Assembly (NCBI GenBank): GCA_017559885.1
Contig: JAFYQN010000200.1
Coordinates: 1 to 6,188 of the forward strand
Source of the DNA: Clostridia bacterium
Lineage (GTDB): Bacteria > Bacillota > Clostridia > Oscillospirales > Acutalibacteraceae
DNA: 6,188 bases
Direction of reading: 5' to 3'
In this document: positions 1-6,188 of the stretch, in pieces
Layout: every line of letters begins with the position of its first letter
Numbering within the stretch: the stretch's first letter is position 1
Notes under the pieces: generated by a model
The model's database searches: none
Told to the model about the DNA's origin: nothing
What the model saw: the letters and a program-made list of their open reading frames with translations, nothing else
Made by a program: the position numbers and the translations under genes

Positions 1-1562
1 CCCAAATTTTTAGCCAAGACTACCGCCGAAAGATTACCGCAAAATACGGTATCTATTCCCTTCTCTTTTAAAACTTTAAGCCGTTTTTCAACAATCATTT
101 CATTACCGATATATCTTGGCAGTTCGGCAACAACCTTAACGCCGCTGGTATTTGGCATATCGCACTCGTAAGGCAGGATAATTGTGTCTATACCACTTAG
201 GTTTTGTGGTATTTGACCCACGGTTGCAAATCGCGCAATAAACTGTTTTTTACCGTTTAAGTTACCGTTTAAATCTATTTGCGGTATAGAATAATCGGCA
301 ATTTCAATCTTTGCTCTTTGGTTATCAAGTTGCTCTATTGCATCACGGCGAAGTGCATTAAGCACAGATGCCGCTACAAAAAGTCCGTCATCAAGCGCTA
401 AATCAATATTACTACAATAGTATGGCGTATTACCAAGCTTTGTTAGACTTTCTATAACGCCCTGCTTTTCGGCGGCTTTGTTTTTTGCCGCTTGTGGTGT
501 GTCACCCGTTACGGTAACGATGTTTTTACCATCGCTAATCGTTAGCGACATTGGTTTATCGGTTGCAATTTCAGCGCTCATTTTTATTGCGATGTTTTGT
601 CGTTCGGCGCGATAAAGTTCGTGCAAATAAGAGTATGTATCCCCTGCCGCAATAACGTCATCTTTGGTGCGTATACCAAACATTTCACGACCTAATTTAC
701 CGTTATAATACCCGTCGGTAAAACCCGAACGAGAAAAAACGTCTTGAAGCGTTTTAAAAAGTTTTGGGTCTATAAAACCGTTATCTACCGCCTGTCTGCA
801 AGCGGCAGTTGCAGCTGAAACGTACTCGGGGCGTTTCATTCTACCCTCGATTTTAAGCGATGCTATGCCCATTTCTTTTAGTTCGTTTATATATTCATAA
901 AGGCATAAATCTTTAAGACTTAAATCATACCCCGTGCCGCCTTGCGCCTTAAAAGGTAAGCGACAAGGACCTGCGCAAAGACCACGGTTACCGCTACGCG
1001 CGCCAAGAATTGATGACAACAAACATTGTCCCGACACGCTCATACATAAAGCACCGTGAACAAATACCTCTACTTCTATATCGTTTTCTTTTGCTACAAG
1101 ACAAAATTCTTGCAGTTCTTGTTTGCTCATTTCACGCGATACTACCACGCGAGAAAAACCAAGTTTTTTTAACATAGACAGGCACGCCGGTGAATGAACG
1201 GTCATTTGAGTTGACGCGTGCAACTGCAAATCGGGTATATGTTTGTGTATAAGTGACGCAAGACCTAAATCGGAAATAATTATAGCGTCAACACCGCATT
1301 TATAAGCCGTAAGTGCCACGTCAAATGCCGACTCAAGTTCCGACTGTTTTATCATTATATTAAGCGCAAGATATACCTTTACCCCACGAATATGACAGTA
1401 GCGAACGGTTTCTTTAATATCGTTATCGTCAAAGTTATCGGCATTTCGGCGAGCCGAAAACTGCTTTGCGCCAATATAAACGGCATCGGCGCCACTGCGT
1501 ACCGCCGCCTGTAAAGATTCGGGAGAACCCACAGGCGCCAAAACCTCAGGTTTAAAGGACAT
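1..1562 (-). CDS. U32 family protein with DUF3656 segment, RlhA-like (3' end cut by the window edge)
   Basis: The 520 visible codons start at an ATG preceded by an AGGTG Shine-Dalgarno with 6-nt spacing; no stop codon occurs before the window edge. The N-terminal U32 barrel opens with EVLAPVGSPESLQAAV (6-21) and contains the family signature EVFVHGALCMSVSGQC (165-180), then KIEGRMKRPEYV (237-248) and FSRSGFTDGYY (276-286). Four cysteines, C173, C180, C196 and C200, are spaced CX6CX15CX3C, the pattern linked to a 4Fe-4S cluster in U32 proteins. Residues about 322-438 resemble DUF3656, and the last 80 begin a further conserved segment (GNLSAVLAKNLG). This layout is that of E. coli RlhA, needed for hydroxylation of 23S rRNA C2501. 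The family was first named for collagenase-like peptidases, but several members act in RNA or ubiquinone hydroxylation. The rRNA role here is inference from architecture, and another U32 subfamily is possible. It is the last visible gene of a three-gene unit, 33 bp after the preceding stop. Confidence 0.92.
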   Translation of the reverse strand, partial: MSFKPEVLAPVGSPESLQAAVRSGADAVYIGAKQFSARRNADNFDDNDIKETVRYCHIRGVKVYLALNIMIKQSELESAFDVALTAYKCGVDAIIISDLGLASLIHKHIPDLQLHASTQMTVHSPACLSMLKKLGFSRVVVSREMSKQELQEFCLVAKENDIEVEVFVHGALCMSVSGQCLLSSILGARSGNRGLCAGPCRLPFKAQGGTGYDLSLKDLCLYEYINELKEMGIASLKIEGRMKRPEYVSAATAACRQAVDNGFIDPKLFKTLQDVFSRSGFTDGYYNGKLGREMFGIRTKDDVIAAGDTYSYLHELYRAERQNIAIKMSAEIATDKPMSLTISDGKNIVTVTGDTPQAAKNKAAEKQGVIESLTKLGNTPYYCSNIDLALDDGLFVAASVLNALRRDAIEQLDNQRAKIEIADYSIPQIDLNGNLNGKKQFIARFATVGQIPQNLSGIDTIILPYECDMPNTSGVKVVAELPRYIGNEMIVEKRLKVLKEKGIDTVFCGNLSAVVLAKNL

Positions 1563-1595
1563 ATCTTTCACCTACCTTTTTATTATTTTTAAAGA

Positions 1596-2042
1596 CTATT
1601 TAGATTTAAGTTGTTTTAAGTATTCATCAAATTCTTCTATGGTAATTTTACCCGCTTTTTTCTGATTTTCCAACTCAACAATTTTGCCTTCGATCATTTT
1701 AGCAACTATATCATCAGTAACTTCATTATCATATTTTGAGTTCACGGATGATACTTCATTTCTTTTTTTAACCTTAAGTTGCTCAACAAACATTTTTTTA
1801 TTATCGCTATCATCCTCAATACGTTCTCTTAAAACTTGAGTATTTTCTATTAGTTGACCAAAACCGTATAGAACCAACGAAGAAAGCATAACAATGCCTA
1901 TTCCGGTAAAAACTTCTACTATCGCCACAAAAACAGCGCCCGTAAATAGCAATATTACACCTGTTATTATAAAAAATGCTATTCCAATCCATCTATAGAT
2001 AATCGCCGAATTTTTAATTTTTTCACCAACGTTACTATCCAT
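1596..2042 (-). CDS. Small membrane protein with two TM helices and a SHOCT-like C-terminus
   Basis: This 148-residue protein has no assigned function. A short polar N-terminus (1-13) is followed by two hydrophobic segments, about residues 17-35 and 38-60, with almost no loop between them, suggesting a membrane hairpin. After the segment LYGFGQLIENTQ (58-69) comes a charged, probably helical region (70-115). The last 33 residues contain a GKITIEEFDEYLKQL stretch (131-145) that resembles the SHOCT motif, a short C-terminal module thought to mediate oligomerisation or interaction. No signal peptidase site or catalytic motif is visible. The ATG start is supported by GAGG (2050-2053) with 7-nt spacing. 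The gene begins 18 bp after the esterase stop and ends 33 bp before the U32 start, so co-transcription with both is likely. The coding call is strong; the SHOCT label is pattern recognition and any role is unknown. Confidence 0.85.
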   Translation of the reverse strand: MDSNVGEKIKNSAIIYRWIGIAFFIITGVILLFTGAVFVAIVEVFTGIGIVMLSSLVLYGFGQLIENTQVLRERIEDDSDNKKMFVEQLKVKKRNEVSSVNSKYDNEVTDDIVAKMIEGKIVELENQKKAGKITIEEFDEYLKQLKSK

Positions 2043-2060
2043 AAAAATACCTCGTATTAA

Positions 2061-2801
2061 TCAATGGCTTTCTATAAAATCTGCTACCGTTTTACCAAAA
2101 CCGTTTTCTGTGGCTTGGGTGTCGGCTTCTACGTAAGCGCAATGATTGCCGTGCATTAATTTATATGTAATCTTATCGCCGTGACCAAAGTGCTTGAGTG
2201 TAGAAATAAGCAGTTCAGTTTGCTCAAAGCGGTTTACCATATCATTATCTGACACGATAATAAGCATTGGTGGATATTCTTTGTCAATACCAACGTAATA
2301 AAGCGGCGCGGTTTCATCGATAATTACACGTCTGCCGTCAATACCACTTTTGGTAAGCACGTTAAAGTGGGCTGTTGGCTGACCTGCATCGTGAACAAAT
2401 GCGGCAATATCCATAACGTTTATATTATGTTTGCCAAGGTAGTCCTTGTTAAAGCAAAGTAGCTGTGACATATAACCGCCTGCCGAAGAACCACCAACGT
2501 AAATTCCTGTTGATTTGCCGTAGTTATTTATGTTTTTAAATACCCACGCCACCGACTCGGCAACATCCTCGATAAATTCGGGGTACTTTGCATCGGGATA
2601 CATACGGTAGTTAACGCTAACCGCCGCAATACCGCGACCTGCTAAATACTCGCAAAAGAGCTTTACATCGCTCTTGTCCCCTGCCTGAATACCACCGCCG
2701 TGAAAATAAACAAAGGTTTTAAATTCTTCACACTCGGGCAAATAAATGTCTAAACATTGTTTGGTTTCTTCACTGTAACAAATATCAAGAATTTTTTTCA
2801 T
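2061..2801 (-). CDS. Alpha/beta-hydrolase fold esterase (HGGG-type carboxylesterase-like)
   Basis: This is a cytoplasmic serine hydrolase of 246 residues from the chosen start, with no signal peptide. It carries an HGGG oxyanion-hole motif (34-37), a nucleophile elbow GGSSAGG with S106 as the probable catalytic serine, an acid in SDNDMV (probably D187), and H220 in GNHCAY as the probable base. NYRMYP (64-69) and ETAPLYYV (163-170) are also typical of the hormone-sensitive-lipase and feruloyl-esterase-like branches, which hydrolyse small carboxylic esters or remove acetyl or acyl groups from carbohydrates. The substrate cannot be read from sequence. The frame stays open to a GTG at 2822 and has an ATG at 2810. 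ATG 2801 is preferred because AGGAG (2812-2816) lies 10 nt upstream of it, but only 1 nt from ATG 2810 and inside the gene if GTG 2822 were used. It is the first gene of a unit driven by the promoter at 2836-2864. Confidence 0.92.
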   Translation of the reverse strand: MKKILDICYSEETKQCLDIYLPECEEFKTFVYFHGGGIQAGDKSDVKLFCEYLAGRGIAAVSVNYRMYPDAKYPEFIEDVAESVAWVFKNINNYGKSTGIYVGGSSAGGYMSQLLCFNKDYLGKHNINVMDIAAFVHDAGQPTAHFNVLTKSGIDGRRVIIDETAPLYYVGIDKEYPPMLIIVSDNDMVNRFEQTELLISTLKHFGHGDKITYKLMHGNHCAYVEADTQATENGFGKTVADFIESH

Positions 2802-2811
2802 TTTGGTCATG

Positions 2812-2816
2812 CTCCT
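2812..2816 (-). promoter_or_regulatory. Shine-Dalgarno AGGAG that decides the esterase start
   Basis: AGGAG is read on the minus strand, with 10 nt to the ATG at 2801 and 1 nt to the ATG at 2810. The GTG at 2822 lies upstream of it and has only AT-rich sequence before it. This favours translation from 2801. Confidence 0.7.
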
Positions 2817-2835
2817 AATCACATTTTATAAATTA

Positions 2836-2864
2836 AATATAACATTTTATATAACAAAAGTAAA
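2836..2864 (-). promoter_or_regulatory. Predicted sigma-A-type promoter of the esterase / SHOCT-like / U32 unit
   Basis: Read on the minus strand, TTTACT (2864-2859, 4 of 6 matches to TTGACA) is followed by a 17-nt spacer and TATATT (2841-2836, 5 of 6 matches to TATAAT). Transcription would start near 2829, leaving a leader of about 28 nt before the ATG at 2801 with AGGAG inside it. The promoter sits directly after the degV terminator, as expected for a new transcription unit. The region is very AT-rich, so a chance match is possible. Confidence 0.55.
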
Positions 2865-2873
2865 GATATAAAT

Positions 2874-2900
2874 AAGCCCCTACTATAAAAGTAGAGGCTT
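2874..2900 (-). terminator. Rho-independent terminator of the degV-family gene
   Basis: An inverted repeat has 10-nt arms at 2874-2883 and 2891-2900 and a 7-nt loop. In minus-strand RNA all ten positions pair, one as U-G; in plus-strand RNA that position is a C-A mismatch, so the hairpin favours the minus strand. A U-rich tract (TTATTTATAT, 2875-2866) follows. It lies 26 bp past the degV stop. The tract is interrupted by A residues, so termination may be incomplete. Confidence 0.8.
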
Positions 2901-2926
2901 TTGTGTAAATTAATTGTGCATTAGAA

Positions 2927-3793
2927 TTATCTTTCGTTTACAAGGAAAAATAGCGCCAATGTGCCGGGACCCGAATGTGAACCGATTACAGGACCAATAC
3001 CTGTAATTAGTTCTACTTTAGCGCCACTGTTTTGCTTTATCATATCGGCAAGGGCATTTGCGTCGTCAAGACAATCGCCGTGCGATATAAATACAACGCC
3101 GTCTTTTTTGTCGGTTGCGGTATCACAATATACATCGGCAATGGTTTTAAGAGCCGCTTTACGTCCGCGAACCTTTTCAACGCTTATAAGTTTACCGTTT
3201 TCGTCAACCTTCATAACGGGTTTAATGTTAAGCATACCGCCTAAAAGCGCTGTTGTAGCGCTAATGCGTCCACCTGCTTTTAAGTATTTAAGGTCGTCAA
3301 CCGTAAACCAGTGTGTAACGTTCATCTTTGTATCTTCAACAAAGGATGCGAGTTGGTCGATATCCATACCTGATTTTTTCTTTTCTACAGCAAGATATAA
3401 AAGTAAACCGTAACCTGCCGACGCGCAAAGCGAATCTACAACGGTAATTTTACTGCCCTCGTTTTCTTGCATAACTTCTTCTGCCGCTTCACGCGCAAAG
3501 TTGCAAGTAGCCGAAAGACCTGATGAAAACGCAATATATAAAATGTCTTTACCTGTTTTTACTATCTCGTCAAACGCATCGTAAAACTTACCCATATTAG
3601 CGGCTGAGGTCTTGGGCAATGCGCCTGCTCGCATACGGTCGTAAAATTCTTTGGCAGGTATTTCGTGGTCTAAATATTCCTTTGGGTCATCGCTAAACGC
3701 AAGACTAAGACTGCAAAACTTAACGCCCCATTCATTTAATAAATCGGCAGAAATATCACACGCCGAATCAACAAAAATAACGTAATCACGCAT
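2927..3793 (-). CDS. DegV family protein (FakB-type fatty-acid-binding protein)
   Basis: This complete 288-residue protein matches the usual DegV length. DegV/FakB proteins bind a fatty acid and present it to the kinase FakA, which makes acyl-phosphate for phospholipid synthesis. The N-terminal half begins DYVIFVDSACDIS (3-15) and has KTSAAN (61-66), whose T62-S63 pair corresponds to the carboxylate-binding region, then IAFSSGLSATC (87-97) and VVDSLCASAGYG (118-129). The C-terminal half has VDDLKYLKAGGRIS (165-178), LLGGMLNIKPV (183-193), VRGRKAA (208-214) and GSHSGPGTLA (271-280), where H273 aligns with the histidine used by S. aureus FakB1. No membrane segment is seen, so it is cytoplasmic. 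The start is supported by AAGGAG (3805-3810) with 11-nt spacing. The gene stands alone between two terminators; no fakA is in the window, and it may be encoded elsewhere. Bacteria often carry several DegV paralogues with different acyl preferences, and the specificity here is unknown. Confidence 0.93.
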   Translation of the reverse strand: MRDYVIFVDSACDISADLLNEWGVKFCSLSLAFSDDPKEYLDHEIPAKEFYDRMRAGALPKTSAANMGKFYDAFDEIVKTGKDILYIAFSSGLSATCNFAREAAEEVMQENEGSKITVVDSLCASAGYGLLLYLAVEKKKSGMDIDQLASFVEDTKMNVTHWFTVDDLKYLKAGGRISATTALLGGMLNIKPVMKVDENGKLISVEKVRGRKAALKTIADVYCDTATDKKDGVVFISHGDCLDDANALADMIKQNSGAKVELITGIGPVIGSHSGPGTLALFFLVNER

Positions 3794-3916
3794 AAAATAA
3801 TTTGCTCCTTAAAATTAAATGCTACGTTGCCAATCGCAATGTCACCATTTTATTCAAGTTTTAACAAAAACACTATCTATTAATCAATTTCCAAACTCCA
3901 CTATAAATTTTTATAA

Positions 3917-3933
3917 TTCTACTCTCAGTAGAA
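3917..3933. promoter_or_regulatory. 17-bp palindrome upstream of degV, possible operator
   Basis: TTCTACT and its exact complement AGTAGAA flank a 3-nt CTC centre, giving perfect 7-bp arms. It lies 124 bp upstream of the degV start, between the clpC terminator and the gene. On the minus strand a weak promoter candidate, TTGAAA (3956-3951) with an 18-nt spacer and TCTACT (3932-3927), would place its -10 in one arm, an operator-like position. The -10 match is only 4 of 6, and other weak promoter-like pairs lie nearer the gene. No known regulator is recognised from the sequence. Confidence 0.35.
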
Positions 3934-3965
3934 ACCCACTGTTTATGCCGTTTCAAGGGCAAATA

Positions 3966-4000
3966 AAAGACGAAGACAGATTTTCTCTGTCTTCGTCTTT
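3966..4000 (-). terminator. Rho-independent terminator of clpC
   Basis: Perfect 15-bp arms (3966-3980 and 3986-4000) enclose a 5-nt loop, read GAAAA on the minus strand. The arm ends in TTT and runs on into TATTT, giving an interrupted U tract. The hairpin begins one base after the clpC TAG stop. In the opposite direction only CTTTCCTATTT follows, so efficient termination of plus-strand transcripts is less likely. Confidence 0.92.
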
Positions 4001-4001
4001 C

Positions 4002-6188
4002 CTATTTCACATTGAAAGTAAAATTATCATCTTTATAATCACAAATAACCTCGTCGCCGTTTTTCACACTTCCATCAAGTATTTTTTCACTTAAATTATC
4101 TTCTATTTGATTTTGAATTTCACGGCGTAGTGGTCTTGCGCCGTAAACTGCATCAAAGCCGCTTTTTGCAAGCTTTGTTAAAACGCTATCGGTAAACTCG
4201 ATTTTAATATTTAAATTTTCTAATCGAAATTTAAGATTATTTAACATTTTTTGGGCGATTTGTTTTATTTCATCCTGAGTTAGTTTATTAAAAACAATCG
4301 TATCATCTATGCGGTTTAAAAACTCGGGACGAAGTGTTTTTTTTAGTTCTTCTAAAACCTGCGACTTAACGTTAATATCATTACTTTTTGATTGTTCGTC
4401 ACCAAAACCAACGGCAATCTTTTTATCGGTAATAAGTCGTGCGCCGACGTTTGAAGTCATTATTATAACCGTGTTTTTAAAATCTACCTTAACACCTTGT
4501 GAATCGGTTAAAATACCATCTTCTAAAATTTGTAAAAGAAGATTAAAAACATCAGGATGCGCCTTTTCAATCTCGTCAAACAACACCACCGAATACGGAT
4601 TTCGTCTTACCTTTTCGGTAAGTTGACCGCCCTCCTCAAAACCGACGTAACCGGGCGGAGGACCAATAAGGCGCGATACGGTATGTTTTTCCATATACTC
4701 GGACATATCAATACGAATAAGCATATTTTCGCTACCAAACATCGCCTCGGCGAGCGCTTTGCAAAGTTCGGTTTTACCCACGCCCGTAGGACCTAAAAAC
4801 ACAAAAGAACCTATTGGTCTTTTGGGGTCTTTTAATCCTACCCTACTGCGTCTTATGGCTTTTGATAATGCGGTTACCGCCTCGTGTTGCCCAATAATAC
4901 GGTTATGAAGCGCCGCCTCAAGTTTTAAAAGTCGTTCGCTTTCTTCTTCGGTTAATTGCGCTACGGGAACACCCGTCCAAAGCGATACGATTTCGGCAAT
5001 TTTTTCTTGGGTTACCTTGCCTAAATAATGTGTTTTTTGGGATATGTTTTGATGCTTAATATTGTCAATTTTTTGTTTAAGATGCCTTTCTTTATCGCGC
5101 AAGGCGGCGGCGCGCTCAAACTCTTGCGAGTTTATGGCGTCATCTTTTTCAGCGCTTGCTTCAATTAGAAGTTGTTCGGTTTGTTTTAACTCTTCAGAAG
5201 GTTGACATGCCGACAATCGCACACGCGACGACGCTTCGTCAATAAGGTCAATTGCCTTATCGGGTAAAAAACGGTCATTTATATACCGCGACGACAATCT
5301 AACAGCCGCCTCAATAGCATCATCAGTTATTACAACCTTGTGATGCGCTTCATACTTATCTTTTAAGCCCTTTAATATTTGTATCGCGTCATCTTGTGAA
5401 GGTTCAGCGACCATTACCGTTTGAAAACGACGTTCAAGCGCAGAATCTTTTTCAATATTTTTTCGGTACTCACTAATTGTGGTAGCGCCAATTAACTGAA
5501 AATCTCCTCGCGCTAACGACGGTTTTAAAATATTTGCCGCATCGGTAGAACCCTCGGCAGAACCTGCGCCGATAATGGTGTGTATTTCATCTATAAACAA
5601 GATAATATTATCTGAATTTTTAACCTCGTCAACCACCGATTTAATACGCTCTTCAAAATCGCCGCGATATTTTGTACCAGCAACCATGCTATTAAGGTCA
5701 AGTGTAAAAATTTTTTTATCAAGCAATATTTCGGGTACGTTTCCATCAACTATACGCTCTACAAGACCCTCGATTATAGCGGTTTTACCAACCCCCGGTT
5801 CACCAATTAAACATGGGTTATTTTTGGTGCGACGGCACAAAATTTGAATTATTCGCTCGACTTCGGTCTCGCGACCTATAACAGGGTCAATCTTGCCTTT
5901 TTGGGCTTCGACCGTTAAATCTCTACCAAATTTTTCTATCGTTTCCAGTTTAACGTTTTTGGATTGCTTGTTGTTTATACTTTTATTATTTATATTTGAA
6001 ATATCTTGCATATTCGCGCCCGAAAATTCAAGCGTGTCCTGTGTAATTGACGGCAAATCGCTGCCAAGTTCTTTTAAAAATCTTATGGCAAAATTATCTT
6101 TTTCACTTAAAATTCCTATTAGTATATGCTCGGTACCAATATACTTTTTGCCCATATTTGCCGCAGTACGCATTGCAACCTCAAGAAC
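4002..6188 (-). CDS. clpC: ClpC, AAA+ unfoldase subunit of ClpCP (N-terminus cut by the window edge)
   Basis: ClpC unfolds proteins with ATP and feeds them to ClpP in the cytoplasm. The frame is open through the window edge, giving 728 visible residues; an internal ATG at 6173 is not the start, because VLEVA just before it continues the Clp N-domain. By comparison with B. subtilis ClpC, the first N-repeat and about 80 residues are missing. In visible numbering, the second N-repeat spans 1-58 with GTEH (18-21). D1 has Walker A GEPGVGKT (129-136), pore loop TKYRGDF (172-178), Walker B with D200-E201, and ERRF (252-255). A UVR/M segment covers about 347-374. D2 has Walker A GPTGVGKT (466-473), pore loop GYVG (513-516), Walker B with D538-E539, a VGF ClpP-docking tripeptide (593-595), and sensor-2 GARPLRR (683-689). 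All catalytic motifs are intact. The M segment and docking loop argue for ClpC over ClpB. Any ctsR-mcsA-mcsB genes upstream are out of view. Confidence 0.96.
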   Translation of the reverse strand, partial: VLEVAMRTAANMGKKYIGTEHILIGILSEKDNFAIRFLKELGSDLPSITQDTLEFSGANMQDISNINNKSINNKQSKNVKLETIEKFGRDLTVEAQKGKIDPVIGRETEVERIIQILCRRTKNNPCLIGEPGVGKTAIIEGLVERIVDGNVPEILLDKKIFTLDLNSMVAGTKYRGDFEERIKSVVDEVKNSDNIILFIDEIHTIIGAGSAEGSTDAANILKPSLARGDFQLIGATTISEYRKNIEKDSALERRFQTVMVAEPSQDDAIQILKGLKDKYEAHHKVVITDDAIEAAVRLSSRYINDRFLPDKAIDLIDEASSRVRLSACQPSEELKQTEQLLIEASAEKDDAINSQEFERAAALRDKERHLKQKIDNIKHQNISQKTHYLGKVTQEKIAEIVSLWTGVPVAQLTEEESERLLKLEAALHNRIIGQHEAVTALSKAIRRSRVGLKDPKRPIGSFVFLGPTGVGKTELCKALAEAMFGSENMLIRIDMSEYMEKHTVSRLIGPPPGYVGFEEGGQLTEKVRRNPYSVVLFDEIEKAHPDVFNLLLQILEDGILTDSQGVKVDFKNTVIIMTSNVGARLITDKKIAVGFGDEQSKSNDINVKSQVLEELKKTLRPEFLNRIDDTIVFNKLTQDEIKQIAQKMLNNLKFRLENLNIKIEFTDSVLTKLAKSGFDAVYGARPLRREIQNQIEDNLSEKILDGSVKNGDEVICDYKDDNFTFNVK

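Noticed and set aside
2802..2822. GTG at 2822 as the esterase start
   Set aside because: It has no Shine-Dalgarno, lies only a few bases from the predicted transcription start, and would translate the AGGAG site that serves the ATG at 2801.
3032..3244. Short plus-strand open frame of 70 codons opposite degV
   Set aside because: It is a shadow of the DegV coding frame with no family resemblance.
2961..3413. Plus-strand open frame of 150 codons opposite degV
   Set aside because: It is antisense to a clear full-length DegV protein, has no recognisable domain, and lacks its own transcription context.
3819..4094. Plus-strand open frame of 91 codons across the clpC-degV intergenic region
   Set aside because: It reads through the clpC terminator hairpin and into the antisense of the clpC 3' end. 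The protein resembles no family I know and there is no clear ribosome binding site.
4309..4796. Two overlapping plus-strand open frames opposite clpC
   Set aside because: Both are antisense to the conserved second ATPase domain of ClpC and show no protein-like features.
5575..5847. Plus-strand open frame of 90 codons opposite the first ClpC ATPase domain
   Set aside because: It is a shadow of the conserved Walker A / Walker B region on the other strand.
6171..6173. ATG at 6173 as the start of clpC
   Set aside because: The frame continues upstream as VLEVA, which matches the Clp N-repeat, and no ribosome binding site precedes it. The true start is outside the window.
1..6188. Possible undescribed defence, mobile or biosynthetic system
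   Set aside because: Every coding region except the SHOCT-like membrane protein belongs to a well-known family. No transposase, integrase, repeat array, RNA gene, nuclease module or biosynthetic cluster is seen.

Overview
This window most likely comes from a low-to-moderate-GC Gram-positive bacterium of the Clostridia (Bacillota), perhaps an uncultured gut-type lineage. The evidence is a ClpC-type unfoldase with a UVR/M segment, a DegV/FakB-type fatty-acid-binding protein, a large U32 protein with a DUF3656 segment, purine-rich Shine-Dalgarno sites and short AT-rich promoters. The genus cannot be fixed from this sequence. All five genes lie on the minus strand, so transcription runs from high to low coordinates, and both outer genes are cut by the window edges.

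Right to left, in transcription order: clpC (4002-6188) lacks its start and about 80 N-terminal residues, and ends one base before a strong 15-bp terminator hairpin (3966-4000). A 208-bp intergenic stretch (3794-4001) follows. It holds that hairpin, a 17-bp palindrome (3917-3933) that could be an operator, and the ribosome binding site of a degV-family gene (2927-3793). The degV-family gene has its own hairpin terminator (2874-2900). Immediately after it, a promoter (2836-2864) appears to start a three-gene unit: an alpha/beta-hydrolase esterase (2061-2801), a small two-helix membrane protein with a SHOCT-like tail (1596-2042), and a U32-family protein (1-1562) whose 3' end lies outside the window. 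The gaps inside this unit are 18 and 33 bases.

The window therefore holds three apparent transcription units: protein quality control (ClpC, partner of ClpP), fatty-acid binding (DegV/FakB), and a mixed esterase / membrane protein / RNA-hydroxylase-type U32 unit. The genes look like ordinary chromosomal housekeeping and accessory metabolism. I see no mobile element, CRISPR array, RNA gene, toxin-antitoxin pair or defence system, and no convincing undescribed system. The most open questions are the role of the small SHOCT-like membrane protein and whether its link to the U32 gene is conserved. The possible operator upstream of degV is a third. No gene-free stretch exceeds 300 bases.
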